Below the pieces are notes generated by a model. It saw only the letters and a list, made by a program, of their open reading frames with translations. It did not search any database and was not told the origin of the DNA. From positions 2,294,001 through 2,358,000 of the forward strand of contig NZ_AP018722.1 of the NCBI RefSeq assembly GCF_004001325.1: 64,000 bases of DNA, read 5' to 3'. This document shows positions 35,616-44,776 of the stretch, piece by piece (position 1 is the stretch's first letter; each line of letters starts with the position of its first letter). Position numbers and translations under genes: made by a program. This DNA is from Thiomicrorhabdus aquaedulcis (lineage in GTDB: Bacteria; Pseudomonadota; Gammaproteobacteria; Thiomicrospirales; Thiomicrospiraceae).

Positions 35616-35858
35616 GCCTGTTCATCCAGCAAAGACAGACTCACAAACTACCAAAAATAAGTGAAAATTCGCAGATCCATCGCGCTTTTTGTGTTATTTT
35701 GCTTAAACAATTTTATTGCCACAGTAAACTGCGAACATAAACCATTCTGGGCAATAAAATCAAACAACTTCTGAAGAATTGGTTTCAAAACTAATCTTAA
35801 TTTTTCATGGGTAAGGGTTGCAAGTCTCTTTTCTTCGCTTTTCAAGGATCACGTTTAA

Positions 35859-36983
35859 ATGAAACACAACATACTTTACATCTTTTTATTATCGTTTTTT
35901 CTATCAGGTTGTTTTAGCTCCTACCCAACACATATAGAGTTTGCAGAGGCGCAAACCAACGAAGGAAAATGTGCAAGCGCAGGTAGCGAGATAAATCAGG
36001 CTTTACAAGACCCACTTGGTAAAGAGAGCGTATCAAACCTGTTTGAAAGAATCCCGGAAGCACAGAAATGTTATGAATTTTATTTAAACAATCTCATATC
36101 GGACATTACTGGCATATACACCGCTGATGCCGCTAAAACACCAATAGAACGTGCAAGAAAAAACAACCTTATTAGTGATTTTTTTTATAACAACCTATTA
36201 TCTAAAATGCAAATAACTATTATTGAGCGATTAAAGGATGGAAGAATAAAATTTACACTTAATGACAATCCATTTGAGCCTTTTCCTTATTTACTTGACC
36301 CTAAATACAGAACGATCATTGTAAATAACACGATCAAAGCTATCCAAGAGAATAACTCGGCTAATCTTAGACCCGTAAAAGCTTTAATGGAATATGCAAA
36401 AGGACTTGAAAATCAATCTGATGAAAAAATCAAGATTCAAAATAGCATTCCATCTTTAAATCTTAATGCTTTAGAAACCAAGCTTGTTACTTTAGTATTC
36501 CCAGAATATAAACCAAATAAAGAAGCTATTGAAATCATTAACAATACACTGATTGATACCACTGATAAATTTGGTCAGTGGACTGTGCAATATAAAGCAG
36601 ATTTTTTGGATGGTGAAAAACGATCTCATGCATCCGTTAGAAATGACGTCGCAATTTTTGGCCTGATGTGTACAAAAGAAAAAATTAGTGCCTCTTTAGC
36701 TGTAAGGGGTAAACCTTTTACAGCGCCAGGTTCAAAATCTGTGGTCAACATTAAAATTGATGATGGAAACTTAATAACAGTTGATGCAGAAGCCTCTTCT
36801 TACAATATTGTTCAATTTGACCTTAAAGATGAACAATTTCAGCAAGTAAAAATAGGTAAGGAATTAAAATTCAGGATACTACCACTTATACCTGGTCATA
36901 ATATGAAAGAAGGACTTTTTCAATTAACTGGCTCTGAAGATGCCATTGAGGCCGCTGTAAACTTCTGTGATTATAAATTTTGA
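35859..36983 (+). CDS. Lipoprotein of unknown function
   Basis: The 374-residue product has a clear lipoprotein signal with FLSGCFSS at about residues 16-23. The mature part is helical over roughly residues 30-200, then has a strand-rich domain from about 235 (FGQWTVQYKADF through NFCDYKF) with cysteines at 271 and near the C-terminus that could pair. I do not recognise the family. It is notably AT-rich compared with the flanking earP-efp and nemA genes and stands alone, suggesting recent acquisition. Confidence 0.75.
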   Translation: MKHNILYIFLLSFFLSGCFSSYPTHIEFAEAQTNEGKCASAGSEINQALQDPLGKESVSNLFERIPEAQKCYEFYLNNLISDITGIYTADAAKTPIERARKNNLISDFFYNNLLSKMQITIIERLKDGRIKFTLNDNPFEPFPYLLDPKYRTIIVNNTIKAIQENNSANLRPVKALMEYAKGLENQSDEKIKIQNSIPSLNLNALETKLVTLVFPEYKPNKEAIEIINNTLIDTTDKFGQWTVQYKADFLDGEKRSHASVRNDVAIFGLMCTKEKISASLAVRGKPFTAPGSKSVVNIKIDDGNLITVDAEASSYNIVQFDLKDEQFQQVKIGKELKFRILPLIPGHNMKEGLFQLTGSEDAIEAAVNFCDYKF

Positions 36984-37193
36984 ATAGATTCATACACTTA
37001 AAGGTGTTGCTGGCCTTCCACTTGGGGAGCCCGCAACAGAAAATCCCAATGTTTAAATAACATGGAAATAACACGTAAAAACCCTTTAAAAACCCTTTAA
37101 ATGCCCAAAGAATTTGATAAAACCTCCCTTGGTGTATAATCTGTGTACAATTATTTATCTATCCCACCGTTCACAAACCCTAAGGAATTCATT

Positions 37194-38294
37194 ATGAGTG
37201 CTCTGTTTACTTCGCTGGTTATTGGTCAACAAACCCTAAGCAATCGCGTTATTATGGCGCCGCTAACTCGGTCACGCGCCGCGCAACCTGGTGATGTACC
37301 GCATGATTTAAATGTTACTTATTACACGCAGCGTGCTTCAGCTGGGTTGATTGTGACCGAGGCGACTCATGTATCCCAGCAAGGCAAGGGGTATGCGTTA
37401 ACCCCTGGCATGTACACCGACGCGCAAGAAGCTGGCTGGAAAAACATTGTGCAAGCCGTGCACGCGCATGGCGGCAAATTGTCGTTGCAGTTGTGGCATG
37501 TGGGACGTATTTCGCATACTCTATTGCAAGAAAACGGCCAAGCGCCCGTGGCACCGTCGGCCATTCAGGCGGTTAATTCTACCTGCTTTGTGATTCACCC
37601 CGATGGCACGCCCGAAAGCGCTCCGTGTTCTATGCCGCGCGCACTGGCCGTGGATGAAATACCGGGTATTGTTGAACAATTTCGTCAAGCGGCACAACGT
37701 GGCTTACGCGCTGGGTTTGACTTTTTTGAAGTGCATGCGGCCAATGGTTATTTATTGCATCAATTTTTGGCCACGCACACCAATCAACGCACCGATGCGT
37801 ATGGCGGGAGCTTAGAAAATCGCGCTCGCTTAACCTTAGAGATTTTAGAGGCGGTGATTGACGTAGTAGGTGCCGATAAAGTGGGAATGCGTCTGTCACC
37901 CAACTTTGTGGCGCACGATATGGCCGACACCGAATCAGAAGCCTGCACGCTATATTTAGCCCAGGCTTTGCAAGCGCGCGGCGTGGCCTATTTGCACATT
38001 GCCGAACCCGATTGGGCCGGCGGTGCTGAGCTAACCGATGCGTTTAGAATGCAAATTCGTCAAGCCTTTAAAGGTGGGCTTATTTTTTGCGGCAACTACA
38101 GCGCCCAAGACGCTCAACAAGCCATTACCGCTGGTGTGGCCGATGCCATTGGCTTTGGTCGGTTGTACATCGCCAACCCTGATTTGGTAGAACGCTTTAA
38201 GGTTCACGCGCCATTAAACACTCCCAATCCGGCTACGTTTTATGGCGGCGGCGCTGAGGGTTACACCGACTATCCAACCTTAAACCAAGCTTGA
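37194..38294 (+). CDS. nemA: Old yellow enzyme-type flavin oxidoreductase
   Basis: The 366-residue FMN enzyme starts at ATG 37194 behind AAGGAA. It has the OYE hallmarks NRVIMAPLTRSRA (12-30), GLIVTEATHVS, QLWHVGR, the active-site pair in FDFFEVHAANGYLLHQFL, NQRTDAYGGSLENRAR and the phosphate-binding C-terminus VADAIGFGRLYIANPDL. NemA-type enzymes reduce N-ethylmaleimide, nitrate esters and other activated alkenes with NADPH. It probably pairs with patB 33 bp downstream only by position. Confidence 0.93.
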   Translation: MSALFTSLVIGQQTLSNRVIMAPLTRSRAAQPGDVPHDLNVTYYTQRASAGLIVTEATHVSQQGKGYALTPGMYTDAQEAGWKNIVQAVHAHGGKLSLQLWHVGRISHTLLQENGQAPVAPSAIQAVNSTCFVIHPDGTPESAPCSMPRALAVDEIPGIVEQFRQAAQRGLRAGFDFFEVHAANGYLLHQFLATHTNQRTDAYGGSLENRARLTLEILEAVIDVVGADKVGMRLSPNFVAHDMADTESEACTLYLAQALQARGVAYLHIAEPDWAGGAELTDAFRMQIRQAFKGGLIFCGNYSAQDAQQAITAGVADAIGFGRLYIANPDLVERFKVHAPLNTPNPATFYGGGAEGYTDYPTLNQA

Positions 38295-38327
38295 GCCAAC
38301 TTTGAACCAAGGTGCGTAAACCCCAAT

Positions 38328-39581
38328 ATGACAGACATTGACTCATCCAACCACATGGTAAAGCCGGCTTTAAGCAAGTCGGCTGACGTGATTAATCGCC
38401 ACGGCACAGACGCTGAAAAATACACCTTAGCGCACAGCCTATTTGGTACAGAAGATGTATTGCCCATGTGGGTGGCCGATCAAGATTTGTGCACCCCGGC
38501 GTTTGTCATCGACGCGCTTAAAAGCCGTTTAGAGCACCCCATTTTAGGCTACACCTCCGCGTCAGCACAGGTTTACCAAGCCATTATTGATTGGCAAGCG
38601 CGTCACCATTACCACATCACCCAAGCGCACATTGTGTTTACCCATAATGTCGCCAATGGGTTTTACATGGCGGTGCAAGCCTTTACCAGGCCTGGTGATG
38701 CGGTGTTGGTGCAAACACCGGTTTATCCGCCTTTTTTACAAGCACCCATTGTGCATCAACGCCGCTTGGTCAGCGTGCCACTGGTGTTAAGCCATTCGCC
38801 ACAACCACGCTATCACATTGATTTTGAAGAGTTTGAACAAACCATTGTTCAACAAAACGTCAAATTATTTTTATTTTGCCATCCGCAAAATCCATCGGGG
38901 CGAGTGTGGCTTAAAGACGAGCTTGAACGCATTGCCGCCATCTGCTTACGTCACAAAGTGTTAGTGGTGTCAGACGAAATTCATTCCGACCTGCTCTACC
39001 CTGGCCACACCCACATTCCCATGGCCAGCTTGTCACCCGCCATAGCCGCCAATACCGTCACCCTAAACTCGCCGGGCAAAACCTTTAACCTGGGCGGTTT
39101 GCACATAGGTTATGCGCTATTAGCTAACCCGCAACACAAAGCCGCTTACAGCCAAGTGACGCAAGGCAATGCCATTAACAATTTAAATGTCTTTGCGTAC
39201 GTGGCGCTGCAAGCGGCCTACAGCGCGCAAGGTTTCACGTGGAAACAACAACGACTGAGCGAGTTTGCCAACAACATTAACCAAGTCATCGCGTTTTTTG
39301 CCGAACATTTTCCCACTGTTAACGTCATGCGTCCCGAAGCGTCTTTTTTAATTTGGCTGGATTTTAGCGCGCTGTTTAACGAGCAAAGCGCCTTAAAAAA
39401 TTGGCTGGTACAACACGCCAAACTAGGCTTAAACGACGGCCAAACCTTTGGGCACGAATCGGGCCAAGGCTTTATGCGCTTAAACATCGCCGTACCCACC
39501 GCCACCTTAAACGAGGCACTGCAACGCTTACAAAAGGCCAAGCTGGGGCTTACTCTTAGATTTACCGCATCAGAAAATTAA
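38328..39581 (+). CDS. patB: PatB/MalY-type C-S beta-lyase (aminotransferase fold I)
   Basis: The 417-residue PLP enzyme has ADAEKY-like N-terminus, PMWVADQDL near residue 45, HNVANGFYMAVQAF, CHPQNPSGRVW, VVSDEIHSDL and the PLP lysine in NSPGKTFNLGGLHIGY. This is the cystathionine beta-lyase PatB/MalY pattern, which cleaves cystathionine and related thioethers to pyruvate and ammonia. A perfect palindrome at 38685 encodes TRPG in a conserved loop (FTRPGDAVLVQTPVY), showing a copy fully compatible with the family sequence. Confidence 0.92.
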   Translation: MTDIDSSNHMVKPALSKSADVINRHGTDAEKYTLAHSLFGTEDVLPMWVADQDLCTPAFVIDALKSRLEHPILGYTSASAQVYQAIIDWQARHHYHITQAHIVFTHNVANGFYMAVQAFTRPGDAVLVQTPVYPPFLQAPIVHQRRLVSVPLVLSHSPQPRYHIDFEEFEQTIVQQNVKLFLFCHPQNPSGRVWLKDELERIAAICLRHKVLVVSDEIHSDLLYPGHTHIPMASLSPAIAANTVTLNSPGKTFNLGGLHIGYALLANPQHKAAYSQVTQGNAINNLNVFAYVALQAAYSAQGFTWKQQRLSEFANNINQVIAFFAEHFPTVNVMRPEASFLIWLDFSALFNEQSALKNWLVQHAKLGLNDGQTFGHESGQGFMRLNIAVPTATLNEALQRLQKAKLGLTLRFTASEN

Positions 39582-39641
39582 CACTCAAACCAAGCTTGCA
39601 TTCTGCATACTTAACGCCTATATTATCCAGATGGATAAATA

Positions 39642-39955
39642 ATGATTATTAAAAATTTTAAACTTAACGACCATTATCCTTTTGATGAAAGCCTAACGGC
39701 TATTAAAGACCCTATTGCCAAGGCCAGAACTTAACCCGGCTAAGACGATTAGAACAAGGCAATCGTGGGGGTTTTAAACACATTGAAGGCCAACTATATG
39801 AACTGCGAATTGACGTGGGAAAAGGTTGGCGCGTTTACTATAAACAAGCAAATAATGAGTGGATATTATTGATGATTGCTGGCTCAAAGCCTAATCAATC
39901 AAGCGATATTGATAAAATAAAAGGATGGTTAAAACATGACACAATTAACCCATGA
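39642..39955 (+). pseudogene. RelE/HigB-type toxin, single frameshift
   Basis: The first 30 codons (MIIKNFKLND through AKART) end at a TAA at 39732. The next frame continues LTRLRRLEQGN, then HIEGQLYELRIDVGKGWRVYY and LLMIAGSKPNQSSDI. One extra T in the TT at 39731-39732 restores 104 residues. The whole matches the short ParE/RelE-like addiction-module killer family, with ELRID.G.G.RVYY as its signature. As sequenced the toxin is dead. The partner antitoxin gene overlaps by 20 bp. Confidence 0.82.
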
Positions 39956-40219
39956 TACGTTTACTGTAAGTGATTACCTTAATACTCCTGAAGACATAAA
40001 GGCGTATTTGCAAGCCGCCCTGGATGAAAATGATCCAGCTTTTTTATTGACGCCCTAGCGGTTGTGACACGTTCAAGTGGCATGAAAGCTTTATCAGAAA
40101 AAACTGGCTTAGGGTATCAAAGCTTGTATAAATCATTTGGCACAGGCAAACATCCTAGATTTGAAACGGTGTTTAAGGTAGTTGAGGCGATGGGATTACA
40201 CTTTAAACTCGCCTCTTAA
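39936..40219 (+). pseudogene. HigA-like antitoxin of the RelE-type pair, single frameshift
   Basis: The ATG at 39936 opens SDYLNTPEDIKAYLQAALDEND, split here by the family's usual start. It meets a stop at 40058 after the T6 run 40040-40045. One extra T restores the continuation DALAVVTRSSGMKALSEKTG then SFGTGKHPRFETVFKVVEAMG and LKLAS-like end, a 94-residue helix-turn-helix antitoxin that pairs with the upstream killer protein family. Both genes of the pair carry an independent one-base lesion. Confidence 0.82.
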
Positions 40220-40418
40220 GGCGCTTAAAATCTTTTGTTAAAAGTAGTTTAAAACTTCACACTTAAACCATTTTTAAGCGTTTTTTTAACATTCTAGGCA
40301 TTAAGGCTTTTGTTTTTTTAGGATTTTGTATAAAGTTCGCATTCAACAAAAAGTTTACGCAAACGGACGGCAACGTGGCCTGCCCATCAACTATTTTTTC
40401 TTTTGGAGTGAACATCCC

Positions 40419-41522
40419 ATGAAAACCTGGCTATCCCCTTTAAAAACCATTGTGGCCGTTTTAGGCTTAAGCGTTACATTAAGCGCGCACGCGCAAGAAA
40501 CTTTGCATGTGTATAACTGGTCAGACTACATTGCCGAAGACACCTTGGCAAAATTTGAAGCGCAAACCGGCATTAAAGTGGTCTACGATGTATACGACTC
40601 AAACGAAGTGTTAGAGGCCAAACTGTTGGCGGGTAAAAGCGGTTACGACTTGGTGTTTCCTACCGCGCGTCCGTTTGTTGAACGTCATTTAAAAGCCGGT
40701 ATTTATCAAAAAATTGACAAAAGCCTTTTGCCAAACCTAGGCAATCTTGACCCAGTCATTATGCAATCGTTAAGCGACATTGACCCCAACAACGCCTACG
40801 CCGTACCGTACATGTGGGGCACCACGGGTGTGGGCGTTAACGTTGCCAAAGTCAAAGCTATTTTGGGCAATGACGCACCGTTAGACACCTGGAAACTGTT
40901 TTTTGATCCAGAAACTTCGGCCAAATTAGCCAGTTGTGGCGTGTCATTAATGGACGATGCCACCGAAGTATTGGCCGCCGCGCACGCTTACAAAGGCGAG
41001 GCCACCGACGACTTTAGCAAAAAATCGGTCGAAAGCGCCGCCAACACCATTAACGCTGTACGTAAAAACATTCGTTATTTTCACTCATCGCAATACATTA
41101 ACGACCTAGCCAACGGTGATTTGTGTGTGGCACACGGTTATTCGGGCGACATTTTGCAAGCCCGTGACCGCGCGGCCGAAGCCAAAAATGGCGTCGAAGT
41201 CGCCTATTTTGTGCCGTCTGAAGGCGCCGTGGTGTGGACCGACGTTATGGTGATTCCGGCTGATGCGCCCAACCCAAAAGCCGCGCATCAGTTTATTAAC
41301 TTTTTACTGCAGCCTGAAGTGATTGCCAACATTTCAAACTACGTGGCCTACGCCAACGCCAACGCTAAAGCGACGCCCTTGGTGGACGAAGCCGTGCGCA
41401 ATGACCCAGGTATTTACCCACCTGAAGCGACGCGTAAACATTTTATGGTGTTAAAAAATCCGTCTGAAAAACAAGCCCGCGACATGAACCGCGCTTGGAC
41501 TCGCGTTAAAACCGGTCAGTAA
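40419..41522 (+). CDS. potF: Putrescine-binding periplasmic protein PotF
   Basis: The 367-residue solute-binding protein starts at ATG 40419 (TTGGAG upstream). The signal peptide ends SAHAQE. The mature chain begins LHVYNWSDYIAEDTLAKF, with YDLVFPTARPF, VPYMWGTTGVGVNV and WTDVMVIPADAPNP, as in PotF/SpuD. It captures putrescine or spermidine and delivers it to the PotH-PotI permease. The operon potF-G-H-I is complete. A palindrome-pair hairpin separates potF from potG. Confidence 0.94.
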   Translation: MKTWLSPLKTIVAVLGLSVTLSAHAQETLHVYNWSDYIAEDTLAKFEAQTGIKVVYDVYDSNEVLEAKLLAGKSGYDLVFPTARPFVERHLKAGIYQKIDKSLLPNLGNLDPVIMQSLSDIDPNNAYAVPYMWGTTGVGVNVAKVKAILGNDAPLDTWKLFFDPETSAKLASCGVSLMDDATEVLAAAHAYKGEATDDFSKKSVESAANTINAVRKNIRYFHSSQYINDLANGDLCVAHGYSGDILQARDRAAEAKNGVEVAYFVPSEGAVVWTDVMVIPADAPNPKAAHQFINFLLQPEVIANISNYVAYANANAKATPLVDEAVRNDPGIYPPEATRKHFMVLKNPSEKQARDMNRAWTRVKTGQ

Positions 41523-41558
41523 TTTCAACATAACGCCTGTTACAACGCATCAAAAACA

Positions 41559-41603
41559 CACCAGGCCTGGTCAGTTTAAAATTTAAATTGACCAGGCCAG
41601 GTG
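41559..41603 (+). repeat. Inverted pair of palindromes in the potF-potG gap
   Basis: A perfect copy (41560) and a variant ACCAGGCCAGGT (41591) with their flanks form one large hairpin. CACCAGGCCTGGTCA pairs with TGACCAGGCCAGGTG with a single mismatch, and the arms are joined by an AT stem-loop. Position suggests partial termination or mRNA protection giving more PotF than PotGHI. Confidence 0.8.
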
Positions 41604-41686
41604 ATCTTGTTTTAGCGTTGCTTGTTTTAGCGCTGCTTTTTTAAACTCTGCGATTTTTATTTAAGACCCCACATCAAGGTTTTGCC

Positions 41687-42817
41687 ATGCACGATTCTCA
41701 ACAACCCTTTGCCAACATCAACACACTCGAAAGTGAACCGATTGTGCACATTGACAAGGTCACCAAAACCTTTGGCGACGTGTACGCGGTGGACGACGTG
41801 AGTTTAAAAATTTACCAAGGGGAGTTTTTTTCACTGCTGGGCGCATCGGGTTGCGGTAAAACCACTTTATTGCGTATGTTGGCGGGGTTTGACTTACCTA
41901 CTTCTGGGCGAATCTATTTAGACGGTCAAGACGTAACCGACTTGCCGCCGTATCAACGGCCGTTAAACATTATGTTGCAATCCTACGCGCTGTTTCCGCA
42001 CATGAGCGTGGCCGACAACATTGCGTTTGGCTTAAAACAAGAGCACATGCCCAAAGCCGAGCGCACCGAGCGAGTGGCCGAAATGATGCATTTAGTGCAA
42101 ATTGAAAAACTCGCCAATCGCAAACCCCATCAACTGTCGGGTGGGCAAAAGCAACGCGTTGCCTTAGCGCGCTCGCTGGCCAAACACCCAAAAATTTTAT
42201 TGCTAGACGAACCCCTTGGCGCACTGGACAAAAAACTGCGCGAACAGACGCAGTTTGAACTGGTCAACATTCAAGAACGTCTGGGCATTACCTTTATTGT
42301 GGTCACCCACGACCAAGAAGAAGCCATGACCATGTCGTCGCGCATTGCCCTAATGCGCGACGGCCGGGTGGCGCAAGTCGATACACCACGGCGCATGTAC
42401 GAATACCCGTCCAATCGCTATTCGGCCAGTTTTATTGGCTCGATTAACCTGTTTGAAGGCACGGTCATTTCACAACTCGGCGACCAGGTGTTAATCGAAT
42501 CGGACGACATTGGCGGCCAATTATTGGTACGCCATTCGCAGCCTTTGGTGGCTGGCATGGACGTGACGGTGGCGGTTCGCCCCGAAAAAATTCGGGTCAT
42601 TGCGCACACCAGTCAACAACCCAATCAACTGGCGGGCGTAATTAAAGAGATTGCCTATTTGGGCGATGTGTCTATTTACCACGTCGATTTGCCCACCGGC
42701 AAGCGGGTGCAGTTTACCCAATCCAACGTGCAAGCCCTGGCCGAACTGCCGCTAAACTGGGAAGAGCACGTTTGCCTAACCTGGCAAGCCGATTCGTGCG
42801 GTTTATTAATTGAATAA
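41687..42817 (+). CDS. potG: Putrescine ABC transporter ATPase PotG
   Basis: The 376-residue ATPase has Walker A GASGCGKTT (about 53-61), MLQSYALFPHMSVADNIAFGL, signature LSGGQKQR, Walker B ILLLDEPLGALD, H-loop VVTHDQEEA, and a C-terminal TOBE region (about 300-370). These are PotA/PotG features. It energises the PotH-PotI channel from the cytoplasmic side. Full length for the family. Confidence 0.94.
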   Translation: MHDSQQPFANINTLESEPIVHIDKVTKTFGDVYAVDDVSLKIYQGEFFSLLGASGCGKTTLLRMLAGFDLPTSGRIYLDGQDVTDLPPYQRPLNIMLQSYALFPHMSVADNIAFGLKQEHMPKAERTERVAEMMHLVQIEKLANRKPHQLSGGQKQRVALARSLAKHPKILLLDEPLGALDKKLREQTQFELVNIQERLGITFIVVTHDQEEAMTMSSRIALMRDGRVAQVDTPRRMYEYPSNRYSASFIGSINLFEGTVISQLGDQVLIESDDIGGQLLVRHSQPLVAGMDVTVAVRPEKIRVIAHTSQQPNQLAGVIKEIAYLGDVSIYHVDLPTGKRVQFTQSNVQALAELPLNWEEHVCLTWQADSCGLLIE

Positions 42818-42830
42818 TGGGGTAAAGATT

Positions 42831-43748
42831 GTGAACTTTTCACCCATAATTGCGCGTTTAAAAACAGTCAACTGGGGCAAAACCACCGTGATTGGTGTGC
42901 CGTGGTTGTGGCTGACGTTGCTGTTTTTAGTGCCGTTTATTTTTGTGATTAAACTCAGCTTGTCCGAAGCGGCCTTAATGCAACCGCCGTATTTGCCGTT
43001 TGTGCGGCAAGTCGAAGATGGCCTAGTCACCATTGTGCTTAACTTTAGCAACTACCTGCTGTTGTTTGAAGACCCATTGTATGGCCATGCCATTCTAAAC
43101 TCGTTGACCATCGCCAGTATTTCGACCCTGATTGCGTTAATCATTGGCTACCCCATGGCGTACGCCATTGCCAAAGCCCCACAACAATGGCGTTTGCCAC
43201 TGTTAATGCTGATTATTTTGCCTTTTTGGACGTCGTTTTTAATTAGGGTGTACGCCTGGATTGGCATTCTTAAAAACAACGGTCTTATTAACAACGCCCT
43301 AATGTGGCTAGGGGTAACCGACCAACCCATCGAAATGCTCTACACCCCCATTGCGGTGTACGTGGGCATTATTTATTCGTACCTGCCGTTTGTGATTTTA
43401 CCGCTGTACGCCACCTTGGTGCGCATGGACGATTCGCTCTTAGAAGCCGCCGCCGACTTGGGCTGTAAACCCTGGAAACAGTTTTTAACCATTACCCTGC
43501 CGCTGTCCATGCCGGGCGTGATTGCGGGGGCGATGCTGGTATTTATACCGGTGATGGGTGAGTTTGTGATTCCCGATTTACTGGGCGGCCCCAACACCCT
43601 AATGATAGGCAAACTGATGTGGACCGAATTTTTTAGCAACAAAGACTGGCCCGTCGCCTCGGCGCTTGCGGTGGTGTTATTGAGCCTGCTGATTATTCCC
43701 TTTATTTTGTGGCAACATTACGAACGCCGCCAAGAGGAGAATCGTTAA
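42831..43748 (+). CDS. potH: Putrescine ABC transporter permease PotH
   Basis: The 305-residue inner-membrane permease has about six segments, with the ATPase-contact loop EAAADLGCKPWKQFLTITLPLS. I prefer the GTG start at 42831, which has GGGGTAAAG upstream; a TTG at 42810 overlapping potG would add seven residues. Its stop overlaps the potI ATG (TAATG). Confidence 0.92.
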   Translation: MNFSPIIARLKTVNWGKTTVIGVPWLWLTLLFLVPFIFVIKLSLSEAALMQPPYLPFVRQVEDGLVTIVLNFSNYLLLFEDPLYGHAILNSLTIASISTLIALIIGYPMAYAIAKAPQQWRLPLLMLIILPFWTSFLIRVYAWIGILKNNGLINNALMWLGVTDQPIEMLYTPIAVYVGIIYSYLPFVILPLYATLVRMDDSLLEAAADLGCKPWKQFLTITLPLSMPGVIAGAMLVFIPVMGEFVIPDLLGGPNTLMIGKLMWTEFFSNKDWPVASALAVVLLSLLIIPFILWQHYERRQEENR

Positions 43749-44590
43749 TGAAAAGTCGCTTTCCTTTGCTCATGACCATATTGGTGTTTGGCTATGCATT
43801 TTTGTACGGCCCTATTTTGAGTTTAATTGTCTATTCGTTTAACGAAAGTCGTTTGGTGACGGTTTGGGGCGGCTGGAGCACCAAATGGTATGGTGAGCTG
43901 CTGCAAAATCAGCAAATTTTAGACGCCGCTTGGCTAAGCATAAAAATCGCCGCCATCAGCGCCAGTTTTGCCGTGGTGCTGGGCACACTAGCCGCACTGG
44001 CCTTGGTGCGCTTTAGACGCTTTAAAGGCCGCAGCATGCTCGAAATTATGGTGGCCGCCCCCTTGGTCATGCCCGAAGTGATTTTAGGCTTATCACTGTT
44101 GCTGCTGTTTGTGGCCATGGACGACCTATTAGGCTGGCCAGATGGCCGAGGGCAAACCACCATTATTTTGGCGCACATGACCTTTGCCATGGCGTACGTG
44201 ACCATTGTGGTGCGCTCGCGCATTGCCCATTTAGACCAAAGTTTAGAAGAAGCCGCCATGGACTTAGGCGCCAAACCCTTAAAAGTGTTTTTTGCCATCA
44301 CCTTGCCCATCATCGCCCCCGCACTAATGGCCGGCTGGCTCTTGGCCTTTACCCTATCCCTCGACGATTTAGTGGTGGCCAGCTTTGTTTCGGGCCCCGG
44401 AGCCACCACACTGCCCATGGTGGTTTACTCCAGCGTGCGCATGGGGGTTAGCCCACAAATCAACGCCCTCGCCACGCTTATTGTGGTGTTTGTAAGCCTC
44501 GCCGTCGCCCTCGCCGGCTACGTAATGTACCGCCAAGAAAAAATCAGACGCACCGAACTGCACGCCCACACACAAACCGATAAGTCTTAA
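43748..44590 (+). CDS. potI: Putrescine ABC transporter permease PotI
   Basis: The 280-residue inner-membrane permease shows FLYGPILSLIVYSFNESR at the N-terminus and the contact loop EEAAMDLGAKPLKVFFAITLPI near residue 185. It completes the PotFGHI importer. The start follows GAGGAG and overlaps the potH stop. Its last bases (AAGTCTTAA) are the beginning of a 127-bp direct repeat that recurs beyond the fic gene. Confidence 0.92.
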   Translation: MKSRFPLLMTILVFGYAFLYGPILSLIVYSFNESRLVTVWGGWSTKWYGELLQNQQILDAAWLSIKIAAISASFAVVLGTLAALALVRFRRFKGRSMLEIMVAAPLVMPEVILGLSLLLLFVAMDDLLGWPDGRGQTTIILAHMTFAMAYVTIVVRSRIAHLDQSLEEAAMDLGAKPLKVFFAITLPIIAPALMAGWLLAFTLSLDDLVVASFVSGPGATTLPMVVYSSVRMGVSPQINALATLIVVFVSLAVALAGYVMYRQEKIRRTELHAHTQTDKS

Positions 44591-44708
44591 ACATTCAAAC
44601 GTTAAAGTCCTTTTGACCAGGCCTGGTTATGTTACGTTTTATGCCGTGCTACGACACGGCATCCATCACATGCGTCGTAACAGATTGCGGATCAAGTCCG
44701 CAATGACC
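44582..44708 (+). repeat. Long direct repeat, left copy (flanks fic)
   Basis: The sequence from AAGTCTTAAACATTC through a palindrome copy (44616) and the two REP-like hairpins (44641-44707) is nearly identical to 45992-46123, with about six substitutions and one 5-bp indel. The left copy includes the end of potI. Confidence 0.95.
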
Positions 44709-44776
44709 AAATTGGGTTTAAGCTAGCCCGAATGTTTTGGGCTAGGTGCAATGCTTAATAAACGCGCAGTATCAAT

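Noticed and set aside
35648-35845. 65-codon minus-strand reading frame
   Set aside because: It has no ribosome-binding site or known domain and lies in a decayed region; kept only as a possible remnant.
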